Shown piece by piece: positions 45,661 through 56,989 of a DNA stretch of 61,360 nucleotides; within the stretch, counting starts at the first letter, position 1, and every line of letters starts with the position of its first letter. A program made the translations under genes and the position numbers. Source of the DNA: Nemertoderma westbladi (Eukaryota; Xenacoelomorpha; Nemertodermatida; Nemertodermatidae). The DNA lies in contig JAUCBJ010008495.1 in assembly GCA_032718475.1 (NCBI GenBank), positions 1 through 61,360 of the forward strand, written 5' to 3'. The notes beneath the pieces are model-generated. The model saw only the letters and a program-made list of their open reading frames with translations. It ran no database searches and was not told the DNA's origin.

Positions 45661-48144
45661 TTGTAAATATATATTTTTTTAATTACGACGGAATCACAAT
45701 TTATCTATATCGGAAAATCGACGCAAATAACAGCGGATTCTCTCAAAAATTAAATAATCTATTCTATTGACTTTTGTTTATTGTTTTGGTTTGAATAATG
45801 TTCATTGTATCCTGCTCCTTTCTATTAATTGATTTTAAACATTGTCACGTATCGAGATGAGATCTGCGTCAATTGGGTCTGCGTATCTTATATTTTAATT
45901 TTTCAAAATTTAATTGTAGAATTATTTATTATGTAATGACAATGTTATGTATTTATAATATTATATTATATGTTACGTTAGAACTCTGGTAGGTTAGAGT
46001 ATAATATAATCTATAAACCGTTACGTATTATGTACATTTTACAGTTACTGGTACTTACTGCCCCTGTCCCGTAATAATAAAGGATACCGGTACCTTAATG
46101 ACAAGTTCGTCAGGTTCTTGGTACATCATGTGAAGATTACCGTACATAGTGAATATTTTTTTCTAGAACCGGAATTTCTATGACCGAACCGGAATTGTTA
46201 CAATAATTGGAGTTTATCATTATAATATATCTACAGTTACAACAGTTAAGGGAAGCTGTATGTATTATATGTGCCGGTACCAGTCCGGAATATAAACTTC
46301 CAACCAAGAGGTCGTCAGTTTGGTGCGATCTGTAGGAGCTGTGCTCAACAACAAATTACAATAAATTAAGTAGGTCCTATTATAGGGAGTCTTATTCTTA
46401 ATAATTCAAATTATTTCTGGGCAATGGTGGGTATCATTTGTCTTTATTTATATTTTGTAATATAATGTATCTATCACATAAAACACAATGAACCATCTAC
46501 ACCCACGCATGATAGGTGGCTGGTTCATTTGTTTTTTATTTATTATATCACCAATTCAGGTTCTATGTACTGCATTTTGTTATATTTATATTTACATATT
46601 GTTTTAGGCTATTTATTTATGCATAGACACCATCACTTGTATTTATGTCTGACTACATATTATTTATGTAAGGCATGTTGAACGGCACCAGTATACTGAG
46701 TCCTTAAAAGTATTTAGCAAGTAAATATTGTGAATATTTCAATCAGTGTTGCATTCTTTCTTGCAACTTTGGGACGTATTTGGTGGCATTTAGTATTTAA
46801 ATTATTTATACATTATTGTTTATATTATTCATTTATTTGTCCAGATATTATTTTGGAAGCCATGTATATATTGGCGGGGATAAACAAATTAAATTAAAGC
46901 ATCAAAAGTTGTCAACCTATTAAGAATACCAAGGAATTGCTTAAACCCGGCATTTAAACCATTTATTGCATGGGAAATAAGGTATAACTTTATTTTATCT
47001 GTGATGCAGTTACCGAGTGATGTTCCTGAGCACATATTACTAAAACCGGTCGTTATCTACATTTAATTCTCATGCAGCATGCGTTATCCCGGGTGTAAGT
47101 AAACGCCACGCCCCACAGTCGACAATCATCAATATCATGCTAAATAAAGTCAATCATAAATTGAGGGAAAGGAATAGGTTACAGTGGCATGCTATTCTAA
47201 CCAAATAATGAAAGAGTTAAGCTCGAGAGCACAGTTACAGTTTCTTGTCGGCTGTGATTATCGGTTGTCCGCTTGTAATTTACACCGAAATATCACCTAA
47301 TTTTATTTTGCACTCGACTTGTATTTCTGTTGCTTAATAATGCGATTATACCCAAACAGTTTGGGCGCAGTGATGGTATTAATTGCTGGAATAACTTTTG
47401 CGAGTAAACATTTTAATTTTTGTAAATAAGTTTTACAGGTATTTAATTTATTTATCCCCGAAATTGCCAGGTTAGAGGTCACACATGTTTGGCAATAAAT
47501 GTTTTATTTTAGGTGCAACCCAGTTCAAATCTTAATAATATCGCAATGTCATTGAATTGGATCAACTTAAATTTAATACAATTTTAGCATATCATATAAT
47601 ATTTAAATTGAGGGAGTTTTAATGTTGCTTATTAAGACGAACCAAAACAATAAACGGGAGCCATAGCACAGGTTATAGTTTCATAATCAGCTACGCAATA
47701 ACTTAATTGAGATGTAATTATTACTCAGGCGACGTTTTCTTTTGGGCGAAGGTTGCTGCGTACCGTAAACATTATCTGAAATTGTAGGCGGTGTAATATT
47801 ATTTATTATATATCCTACATGCGGATGAATTGTACCTAATATCGATTAACTATATTACGGTACGGCTGTGAGATTCTACCAATAGCATTTATTGTAATAA
47901 TTAATTGTTGACTAACTTATTTCAGATTGTCTGAATGAACGGAAGCTAATTTCCGGTAAATGTTATCTCATACATGTAATAATTGTTATTGTATTGATGT
48001 TTTGGGTAAATGAGAGGTTTAATATTATTAACCTTTGACCTTCATGATGGAAGTATGGCGTTTTAACTATTCCGTTAGCGGTTAAGATAAAAGGCCAAGT
48101 ACAGTAGGGTTGGCCACAGCAAGATTTAATGTCTACCTTTTATT
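45661..48144. other. intergenic DNA
   Basis: 2.5 kb of AT-rich sequence without a recognisable gene, RNA or repeat beyond short palindromes. Confidence 0.5.
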
Positions 48145-48218
48145 TGAGCCTCTAGCGGAATGGTTAGAGCGCCAGACTTCAATCTTGGAGATCACTAGTT
48201 CGATCCCACCTGGACGTC
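48145..48218 (+). repeat. tRNA-like sequence, SINE head or tRNA pseudogene
   Basis: A box ctagcggaatggttagagcg and B box agttcgatccc are at tRNA spacing. Between them ccaga-cttcaat-cttgg can form an anticodon arm, and its loop would give anticodon TCA. The acceptor ends do not pair, so a working tRNA is unlikely. Confidence 0.5.
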
Positions 48219-48510
48219 ATTGTCGAATTTGCTAAGCTGTGTCGAACGAAAATTATAATTTCTCATATTGTGTTTTATGGTACTGTACTTTTGTGCTTTT
48301 ACGTAAAACAGTAATAAAAATATCTTAAAGATTACCATTTACTAAAGATACGGTGCATACTGCGCAAGATACTCTTCTTGCTTTAACCTATAGTAATATA
48401 ATATTTAAATAATAATAATTATAGTCTAGATCTAGATAGAACCCATTACTCGAATGTTTTTCATCGACTGTTCAAGTCTGCTCGCCTGCTTGCCGCTCGG
48501 ATGTTGGTGT

Positions 48511-49572
48511 GCAGCTAAATCCATCTCCTTGGACGGGGTTGGTGGGCAGCTAAATCCATCTCCTTGGACGGGGTTGGTGGGCAGCTAAATCCATCTCCTT
48601 GGACGGGGTTGGTTTGCAGCAAAATCCATCTCCTTGGACGGGGTTGGTGTGCAGCAAAATCCATCTCCTTGGACGGGGTTGGTGTGCAGCTAAATCCATC
48701 TCCTTGGACGGGGTTGGTGTGCAGCAAAATCCATCTCCTTGGACGGGGTTGGTGTGCAGCTAAATCCATCTCCTTGGACGGGGTTGGTGTGCAGCTAAAT
48801 CCATCTCCTTGGACGGGGTTGGTGGGCAACTAAATCCATCTCCTTGGACGGGGTTGGTTTGCAGCAAAATCCATCTCCTTGGACGGGGTTGGTGTGCAGC
48901 AAAATCCATCTCCTTGGACGGGGTTGGTGTGCAGCTAAATCCATCTCCTTGGACGGGGTTGGTGTGCAGCAAAATCCATCTCCTTGGACGGGGTTGGTGT
49001 GCAGCTAAATCCATCTCCTTGGACGGGGTTGGTGTGCAGCTAAATCCATCTCCTTTGACGGGGTTGGTGTGCAGCTAAATCCATCTCCTTGGACGGGGTT
49101 GGTGTGCAGCAAAATCCATCTCCTTGGACGGGGTTGGTGTGCAGCAAAATCCATCTCCTTGGTCGGGGTTGGTTTGCAGCAAAATCCATCTCCTTGGGCG
49201 GGATTGGTGTGCAGCAAAATCCATCTCCTTTGACGGGGTTGGTGTGCAGCTAAATCCATCTCCTTGGACGGGGTTGGTGTGCAGCAAAATCCATCTCCTT
49301 GGACGGGGTTGGTGTGCAGCTAAATCCATCTCCTTGGACGGGGTTGGTGTGCAGCTAAATCCATCTCCTCGGACGGGGTTGGTTTGCAGCAAAATCCATC
49401 TCCTTGGACGGGGTTGGTGTGCAGCAAAATCCATCTCCTTGGACGGGGTTGGTGTGCAGCTAAATCCATCTCCTTGGACGGGGTTGGTGTGCAGCAAAAT
49501 CCATCTCCTTGGACGGGGTTAGTGTGCAGCTAAATCCATCTCATTGGACGGGGTTGGTGTGCAGCTAAATCC
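48511..49572. repeat. 35-bp minisatellite, 30 copies plus a partial one
   Basis: The unit begins gcagctaaatccatctcctt and ends ggacggggttggtgt. Thirty exact-length units fit between 48511 and 49560. Units vary mainly at gcagc(t/a)aaat and at the end (ggtgt, ggtgg or ggttt), and the variants follow a higher-order order. Because 35 is not a multiple of three, a 105-base cycle stays open in several frames on both strands; these frames are not genes. Confidence 0.97.
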
Positions 49573-49691
49573 ACGAAGCAGTGGACTGCATCCGAAGATG
49601 GAGCCCAGTCTCTGTTAGCCACATCCTGAGGAACATATCTCGAGATCACCCTCGCGCAACGCATGTCTAATCCGCCAAAGGCGATGTGCAG

Positions 49692-49915
49692 TATGGTGGC
49701 CGACGTGTGCCATCGTTAAATATTATGAAAGTTGAGGAAATAATTAATAAAATGAGATAAAAAAATAAAAATTAATTTGTATTAAATGAATAAAATGACA
49801 TTAAAAAATAAAAATTAATTTTTATTAAATAAAAATTAATTTCAATTTTTTTATCTCATTTTATTAATTTCTCAACTTTCATAATATTTAACGATGGCAC
49901 ACGTCGGCCACCATG
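49692..49915. repeat. foldback element, arms about 73 bp
   Basis: The left arm (49692-49768: atggtggccgacgtgtgcca, then tcgttaaatattatgaaag) is matched by the reverse complement of about 49843-49915 with a few differences. The 75-bp centre consists of repeated ataaaaattaattt. It lies 120 bp beyond the 35-bp minisatellite. Confidence 0.85.
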
Positions 49916-50825
49916 CAGAGTAGGCATGATAAGCAGGAGGCACAATAGAGGATGTACATCCGCATGGGAATTGAGAAGCGAGAGAATTGAGAAATGGGAT
50001 GAAAAGAGTTCCAATTATTTGGAGAATATCTCCAGTTACGGCAGTTTTATAGAGAACTATTGATTCCAATGCAGCATCTCAGGTGGTCTAGAGCCTTCGA
50101 AAAAGTTTAGTTTTTGTACTTGGGAAGTAATGTCACATCAATAATTAAAGTTATATCGTTCATTTCTAATATAAATTAATTTATTTAACTATTAAAATGA
50201 ATTACCAACTTTACAACCAACATTACGTCTGCCGACGTCTGTAGTTACGTATGTAGTCCGTATATTTATTATATAATTTTAATATGATTAATAATAGTCA
50301 ATAATTTAATTACTAAATAATTTTAAAATAACTCCACAAATTGTATTCGTTTTGATTTTATTTACTCTGGTCACCAAACCTTACTCAAATATGCGAACAG
50401 ATTTGGCATTCATTGGCCTAAGTCCACTCAATGCAGTGCAGTGGTGATGTGACCTGTCTAATCCTTTTTCAGATTCTTTCAAAAACTACGTTTCGTCCAA
50501 CTAACTCAACTGTTCGGGTTCGAATCAACCTATTTTGAACTCTGTAGGATGCTCGGAAGTGGAAAAAAACCATAATAAATCACACTGTCGCGATAGCGTT
50601 AAATAACCGTAAAATTCATTAAACTTAAGAACCTTTGGGGCCAAGCAAAAAATTACCCTAAAACTGAAATGTTTATGTTTGATTAATGTTTGTGTCCCTA
50701 TTAATGTTCGCGTTCTTATTAATATCTCCCACGTAAAGCCTTGGGATCCGCAAGGTTGTCTCCCGCTATAAGGTACATACAATGCGTCTACGTCCAGGTG
50801 GTGGTTCCTCTAATAATGCCCCTAC
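49916..50825. other. intergenic DNA
   Basis: AT-rich, with no gene recognised. The last 60 bases adjoin the 3' end of the LINE relic. Confidence 0.4.
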
Positions 50826-52445
50826 TTACCTTGCTTGCTCGCTATAAAGTACTACTACTACTAGGTCGAACGAACTGGAAATGAGATCCTTCCAGGCTTC
50901 CCGATTCTCCATAGTTGTCGCAATTTCGTTTCTCCCAAGTTCAGTATCCTTTTCAAGTTGATCTATATATGTTATGGCCGGTCGTCCACGACTACGCTTT
51001 CCATGAGTTGGTTGCCAGAGAAGTAGATCTGGTGTGACCTCGTCTTTACTTCGCCAGCAGTGCCCACTGAATATTAATCTGCGTTCACAGAGGGTGGTTG
51101 ATACAGGTGGTATTGTACCATAAAGTTCGGCGTTTGTCATGTGTTGTCTCCAGCTGATGTTTAGGGCTGCCCTTAGTAGTCTTGTGTAGCAACCATCAAT
51201 TCGTTGTTCAAGTGATTTCGTCAGGGTCCAGGTCTCACCCCCGTATAAAAATACACTTTCCACTGTGGCTCGAAAGAACTTAGTCTTCAGGTGCCTGGAG
51301 AGATCTGATTTCCAGATGGTATGCATTTTTGATAGAGCTACCCAAGCCTTTGCTTTCCTACTGGAAAGCTACTGGAACTGGGCACTGGAAGTCGTCGACC
51401 TTCCTTAGTTGACTATTATCAATGGTTGTCAAGTTTCCATCAACATTAAAGGTCATGAATTCGGTCTTGGTAGCATTTATATGCAATCCAACCTCCTTAG
51501 CAGCCATCTCCACTTTATTTAGTAGAAGCTGTGCATCTGCTAGCGTATTAGAGAGCAGGGCGATGTCATCCGCAAAGTCGGTGTCTGTGACTGTAGTTGC
51601 CGGATATCTACTACTTCTGCGTTCTTGAAGTGTGAATCCCAGGTCTTCACCCTTTGTGGCCGTCCTCATTGCGTAATCCAGCACAATTACAAATAGTAAT
51701 GGTGCTAATGTGTCACCTTGCAGTACGCCAGCCAGGATTGAGAAAAACTCAGTTTCACCATCTGGTGAGAGTGTCCTGCGCCACAATATCCAATACATAC
51801 ACACAATACATACAATGCCTGTGTCACAATATAACAATCCAATGCCAGCAACAATTACTTCTGGTATTCCATAAGCTCTTAGGATTTCAAGCATTTTACC
51901 TCTATGGATGGAGTCGAATGCTTTCTTGAAGTCCACAAAAGTCATGACTGCGGGGAGATTCCTTGATTTAATTCCTTCAATCAGTCTCCGTAGTGCTTAG
52001 AGAGCAGGGCGATGTCATCCGCAAAGTCGGTGTCTGTGACTGTAGTTGCCGGATATCTACTACTTCTGCGTTCTTGAAGTGTGAATCCCAGGTCTTCACC
52101 CTTTGTGACCGTCCTCATTGCGTAATCCAGCACAATTACAAATAGTAATGGTGCTAATGTGTCACCTTGCAGTACGCCAGCCAGGATTGAGAAAAACTCA
52201 GTTTCACCATCTGGTGAGAGTGTCCTGCGCCACAATATCCAATACATACACACAATACATACAATGCCTGTGTCACAATATAACAATCCAATGCCAGCAA
52301 CAATTACTTCTGGTATTCCATAAGCTCTTAGGATTTCAAGCATTTTACCTCTATGGATGGAGTCGAATGCTTTCTTGAAGTCCACAAAAGTCATGACTGC
52401 GGGGAGATTCCTTGATTTAATTCCTTCAATCAGTCTCCGTAGTGC
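50826..52445 (-). pseudogene. LINE reverse-transcriptase relic (RTE-like ORF2)
   Basis: Minus-strand reading gives RT palm motifs MTFVDFKKAFDSIHR, GVLQGDTLAPLLFVIVLDYA, FADDIALLS and LHINATKTEFM. After a small deletion come the ORF2 tail pieces (KTKFFRATVESVFLYGGETW; RRLIFSGHCW; GKRSRGRPAITY). The endonuclease and fingers are missing, so it is 5'-truncated. A gap removes the usual Y-L-G-S region between VDDFQ and KAKAW. A short tag/tac microsatellite at about 50,849-50,865 is like the 3' tails of RTE elements. A 449-bp part is tandemly duplicated, which breaks the frame. Confidence 0.85.
51548..52445 (-). repeat. 449-bp tandem duplication inside the LINE
   Basis: 51548-51996 and 51997-52445 are the same sequence; I see one difference (gtggccgtcc against gtgaccgtcc), giving Ala or Val after RT in the protein. 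The junction joins tagtgc to ttagag. It repeats the palm region including the catalytic FADD motif. Confidence 0.95.
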
Positions 52446-53489
52446 AAGTATCTGAGCTATTAATTGTTGATCTATTTGGTCGAAATCCGTTTTGGCATCT
52501 TACGCTATAAAGAAATGATTCAATTTTCGAATAACACGACTTTTCTAAGTCCAAGGCCAAGTTTTACCAAGATCTACGACTTGATATGATTACAATAAGA
52601 TCTTAAAACTACGTAAAAACAAAAATTATGATATCATTTAAAATGTATCTCAGCAGGTTACTTTTAATTACAAAATCAGTTAGAAATAAATACTTATAAC
52701 GAACCTGTCTTTAGACTGGGTAGTTTTTGTCTAAAGCTGAGGCCGGCAAAAACACGATGGATTTACCTATATCACTATGTCACTATGTATGTTCACCAAA
52801 TGGCTTGAAACCACTTGCATGCATTGTAAAATTGTAAACGCAAGTATTTATCAATTGTTGTCTAGTTGTTGAATAAAAAAGTTGGGAACGATTCGAAGTG
52901 CGATATTCGAAATATTTGCATATTTTCAACATTATTGAACGCGAAATTAAATACCCACAACTCCCTTGCTTGAAATGTTTTTCAGGTGATTGATATTTAG
53001 CAATTATTATGAGGTTACTTACTACTGAAATCTGACAGAATGCCAAACGTATTATTATAGTTCTATCTCTATTCAGCCAGTTAGTGTAATGTCAAGCAGT
53101 ACATCATTTATATATCGTATGTATCTATAGGGCCTAATTGTCATCGTTATAATACTGTCATCAACTTAGGCTAAGCTCAATTGTAATGCAAAGGCTTAGT
53201 AGGTTTTGTATATCTGGGACGTTTACAACAGCTGTGGATTAAACTAACAAAACCATAAAACTGAACCTGGGTGGCTGCCAGCCGGGTACCAACGGCTGTT
53301 GGGTAGACTTAAGGGAACATTTCACAAACTTTCATAGGATGCTTGTACATGTACATTATATTGGTTGCTCCGATGTTTTTATTAGGCTAACTGAGAATGT
53401 ATCAGGTATAAATACTGTAATTATAGTGTTCTTTATTTTATTTATCTAATACAGAAAAGACCCCTCCGCAGAATAAACTGCTCTTTTGG
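52446..53489. other. intergenic DNA
   Basis: Non-coding AT-rich DNA, no recognisable feature. Confidence 0.4.
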
Positions 53490-53731
53490 GCCGTTTCTCA
53501 GGTTGCGGATATGGATACCATTTCACACATCATCGTAGTAATTGTGATTATGATTTGTTTGCCTAGGCGAATGTGTATTACATTAGATGGGAGGCAGTTT
53601 TTTGGTTGATGCAAGTCATTCTTGGTTTGCATCTTCCAATCCCATCTGTTTCTTGGAGTCTGTGTAAGACAGGTTCGTTTAAAGCCATCTTGATGGCGTT
53701 CTAGTAGTAGTATGTGTGTGTATAATACCAA
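53490..53731 (-). pseudogene. possible LINE C-terminal remnant
   Basis: The minus-strand translation RHQDGFKRTCLTQTPRNRWDW followed by a K/R-rich part resembles the K-D-x-x-K-x-x-L ... W-E/D tail found after the RT domain in some LINE proteins. It is short and isolated, and the match is weak. Confidence 0.3.
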
Positions 53732-54148
53732 CTAGTGTTTAAACGGGATCGGACCGGGATTTTAGGGTTTAGGATTACAATTTTGAATACAATGTTATTA
53801 AAGTTTTCAATATATAACATGTGGCGGTGTCAATGTGTCAATCAACTGTTGAAATATTAGTAAGATAAAATGATATAAAAAGTAATTTATTTTTAATTAT
53901 TATTGAATCATCTCAATACAGTCAATCTGCTCTATCAGTCTATTACCAGTGGCACAAATGTACTTTACTATTTATAGATCCTAGATCTCGTTCTCAAAAA
54001 CCAGGGATCGGGATTACATTTATTGTTGGAATCCCTATTTTTTCGGGATAGGTATCCCGTTTCGACACTAGTATAGTAGGATATATACACATTGATAATA
54101 AACATGTTGTCATTGGTATCAGCGTGATTGTCATTTTACCTTTAGGCT

Positions 54149-54808
54149 TTAATGTAAAAGTCGATTAAATGCAGTGTAAGCAGAGTCCAAATCGAATATC
54201 ATCTGTCGGACCTGATCTTCTGTCAGTTCTTCAGAGGCAGCCATAGACCCCAGAGTTACTAGCCATTTTTTCACTTTATCTTTTCCTTCAAAATCTGGAG
54301 GAACGATACTCAGACTGCACATATTATCATACAAATCCCTTATATCAGGGTGGACTTCGTCCATAGCTCGGATCTCCAACCTCAACTTATCCATAACAGT
54401 AATAAACAAAGATACAATATCGGCGATACATTTTGAGGTATTCCCCTTATCATCTTTAACTGTAATTGGTCTGTCTTCTTTGAGTCTTTCCAACGCCAAC
54501 GGGCAATCTAAACGATACTTTTGTACAAACTCTTCTATCGTTGGATACTCTCCGCACTGAACTTGCTTGAAAGCGGCTTTGACTTGGGCCAACAATTTGG
54601 AACAGGCCGCAGTGTACTCCTTGGGTGTGACGCAGTCTTTAATGTAAGCTTTCTCTAAGCATTGCAACGTGTTAACCACGGCGTAAAGTTCCGACATGTT
54701 GTCCATTTGTTCCCGTTCGCGAGCGTTCGTATAGAGTTTAACTTCTTCGAGAAGTTCACGTCGTTGTCGAGGTGCCGGAACCGGCGAATTAGAAACACCA
54801 GAAAACAT
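54149..54808 (-). CDS. VPS28: VPS28, ESCRT-I subunit
   Basis: A full-length 219-residue protein (human 221) from ATG 54808 to TAA. VPS28 sits in the ESCRT-I headpiece with TSG101 and links ESCRT-I to ESCRT-II during sorting of ubiquitinated cargo into multivesicular bodies. The N-terminal core, residues about 15-115, has [38 protein letters not shown] and FRLDCPLA-like [16 protein letters not shown]. The linker [14 protein letters not shown] leads to the C-terminal four-helix domain (about 125-219), with [20 protein letters not shown], the [11 protein letters not shown] loop, and [20 protein letters not shown] at the end. All landmarks are present. No introns and no poly(A) tract behind the stop; the human gene has several introns. 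Confidence 0.97.
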   Translation of the reverse strand: MFSGVSNSPVPAPRQRRELLEEVKLYTNAREREQMDNMSELYAVVNTLQCLEKAYIKDCVTPKEYTAACSKLLAQVKAAFKQVQCGEYPTIEEFVQKYRLDCPLALERLKEDRPITVKDDKGNTSKCIADIVSLFITVMDKLRLEIRAMDEVHPDIRDLYDNMCSLSIVPPDFEGKDKVKKWLVTLGSMAASEELTEDQVRQMIFDLDSAYTAFNRLLH

Positions 54809-56265
54809 GGTTCAGTTCAGTCCAGATGTGTGTATGCTATACCGGTAGGCCTACTGCAGTACTGCTGTACGTACTGTGGTATGTTCTGATGTTGTGTACG
54901 TATACCAGTATATACCAGTTTATACCATGTATACAGAAAACAGAACTGCAGGAGGACATACACAGCAGTCGATTATTCTTATTTCAGTATTATTAACTGA
55001 CAGCGACAACTATTATTATTAATAACAATAAATCCTTGGATGACAGTTAATTAAACGACTCAACGGGATAGATCATTCTACTGTATTTGGGAACTTTAAA
55101 TCAGTAGATCCTGAGCAGCTGAGCTAACCGAAAACTAAATAATCTTTTTTCAGTTTACACTACAGTATCAGTCTCTCCACTTCGTGCTGAGTTTTCATTT
55201 CGACAGAAAAAGTGGTGGTGGGGGTTGGAGGGGCAGGGGGGGGGGGGGGGGGGGGTGGTGGTGTGGATTCTTCTTGACGCAATAAAATTTATCAGTCTCT
55301 AGGCAACCAGGGGAACACCAATTCAAATTACAGCTGATTAGCAGCAAAATAACACAGGAACCTATGCTGACCTTTGTTTAATGTTTTGGTTATACAGTAA
55401 TAATAACGTACCACCGTAAGCTACTCATTTCCCTTAATTGATAATTAACATTGTTATTCGTCGAAGCGAGATATTAATTCAGATTAGTGAATTAATTGCA
55501 TATTAATATCTCTATTTTAAATTTCGCTAGCTGGAAATTATAATTTAACCATATGCGACCTTTTTTACTCCGTTGTTTCAGTAAGGTCGCCATTGATTTA
55601 ACACAAATTCAGCACGCACACGCACACGCACAACTCCACTATAAGCTCATACGGATACGGATGTAGCAGTTGTAGCAGGGACGATAAAAACGATTGATAG
55701 TAATAATAATACGATATCCAAATACGATAGCTACAGTATTGTAGGCAGACGAATACTGACATTAGTTAAACACAGAACCTGAACGCAGCAACGCAGATAT
55801 TAACGGTATAAATAACATAACTAATACTGTATACAGTAGGATCTCGCCTTATCGTGATGCGGCATAGTTATTCAGCATGCCTGATTTATTGATGATTCAT
55901 GGTTTGGTTATGCTTATGCATACATTGTATACACACAGCTTAGTGGATAAGACGCCCGAAGTTCATTACTGTAGTATTTAATTAGAGTTGAGCCTACATT
56001 GACTTGCAAAGGCTGCTGTTCCGCTGAAAATGTATGTGCAACGTGTAAAATACGCGTATATGTATCTATGTATATGTATTTATAGACTATAGCTGAATAA
56101 CAAAAATAACACAAAATTAAATCAACAATATAAATCTGATCATAGACCTGGGAAGAGATAATTTTACAGTACAGTATAGATGGATATAACAGTATGGATA
56201 GTACAGTATAGTATTACAATATGGATGGGTTTTTTTTAAACAGATGATACAGACAGTACACGTTC
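54809..56265. other. intergenic DNA upstream of VPS28
   Basis: Promoter side of VPS28, with palindromes TACCGGTA-GGCCTACTGCAGTACTG at 54,840-54,865. It includes 20 G at 55236-55255 preceded by GT/GA-rich sequence. No gene recognised. Confidence 0.45.
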
Positions 56266-56571
56266 GTGGGGTCTTCGCGCAGCACGATGTGAGCAAAGCC
56301 TTTAGCATATGGGTACCATTAACGAGTTGTTCTTCGACACAATACCTGTCTTCCACTTGTGCCTCGTTGCGTTCGTTCGTTTTTGACCAAACTTCAGATT
56401 CTTTCTAAACTTTTGACGGAATACATACATACCAAGTTTCGTTTAATTTCATCAAGGAATAACCGAGTTATTAGCGATCAAAAATTTACGACGACAGACA
56501 ACGACGACGACAGAAAACTCGCCAATGACACCCATATGCTAAGGCTTCGCTCACTTCGTGGCTCGCCCCAC
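56266..56571. mobile_element. small foldback/MITE-like element, 306 bp
   Basis: Begins GTGGGG and ends CCCCAC. The arms match over about 60 bp with differences: cgatgtgagcaaagcctttagcatatgggt on the left, and its near complement acccatatgctaaggcttcgctcacttcg on the right. The centre has an acgacgaca-rich stretch. No clear target duplication. Confidence 0.6.
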
Positions 56572-56768
56572 AAGATAATGAATATGAACGATTGATGAAA
56601 GCAACACCTTCGAATAGACATAAAGCGAACAACACGCATATTATATATTATTACATATTATTTATAAAATATACATATTATTTATTTATATAAAGTAAAG
56701 TATAAGTAAATTTTCTTCGACCGCTAGGCCAGGGATTACGCACAAAGTATGACGACTTATTTCCAGTG

Positions 56769-56960
56769 CGGTCCCCCCAGAACTTTACTCCCTAAAGGAA
56801 ACTCCAGTACTCATTTGGCTACCACTTAAAGCATGCAAGGCAGAGATGCGCCCTGGCTGGTCCCTTTAAAGCATTCGTGCCGAAACGAAAACTGCCCTGG
56901 CCCATCATGTGAGGATCGAACCCACGACCTACGGGAGATGTGAATTCAATGCAACCACTA
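56769..56960 (-). mobile_element. SINE-like repeat, tRNA-derived
   Basis: Second copy of the repeat at 28.94 kb. In minus orientation it contains ggtcgtgggttcgatcctcaca, which has a polymerase III B box (GGTTCGATCC). It also has a partial A-box half (tagtggttgc) 40 bases earlier, then the unrelated body shared with the other copy. Confidence 0.6.
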
Positions 56961-56989
56961 CATATAGGCCTACATACATAAATATCAAG

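Noticed and set aside
48515-49522. Several overlapping frames of 84-140 codons on both strands
   Set aside because: They are produced by the 35-bp minisatellite, whose 105-base cycle is open in several frames; their peptides are the same repeat read differently.
54149-54808. VPS28 (and the other host genes) as processed retrocopies
   Set aside because: No poly(A) tract follows the stops and no damage is seen; seven intact cases are better explained by low intron content. Not fully excluded without the rest of the genome.
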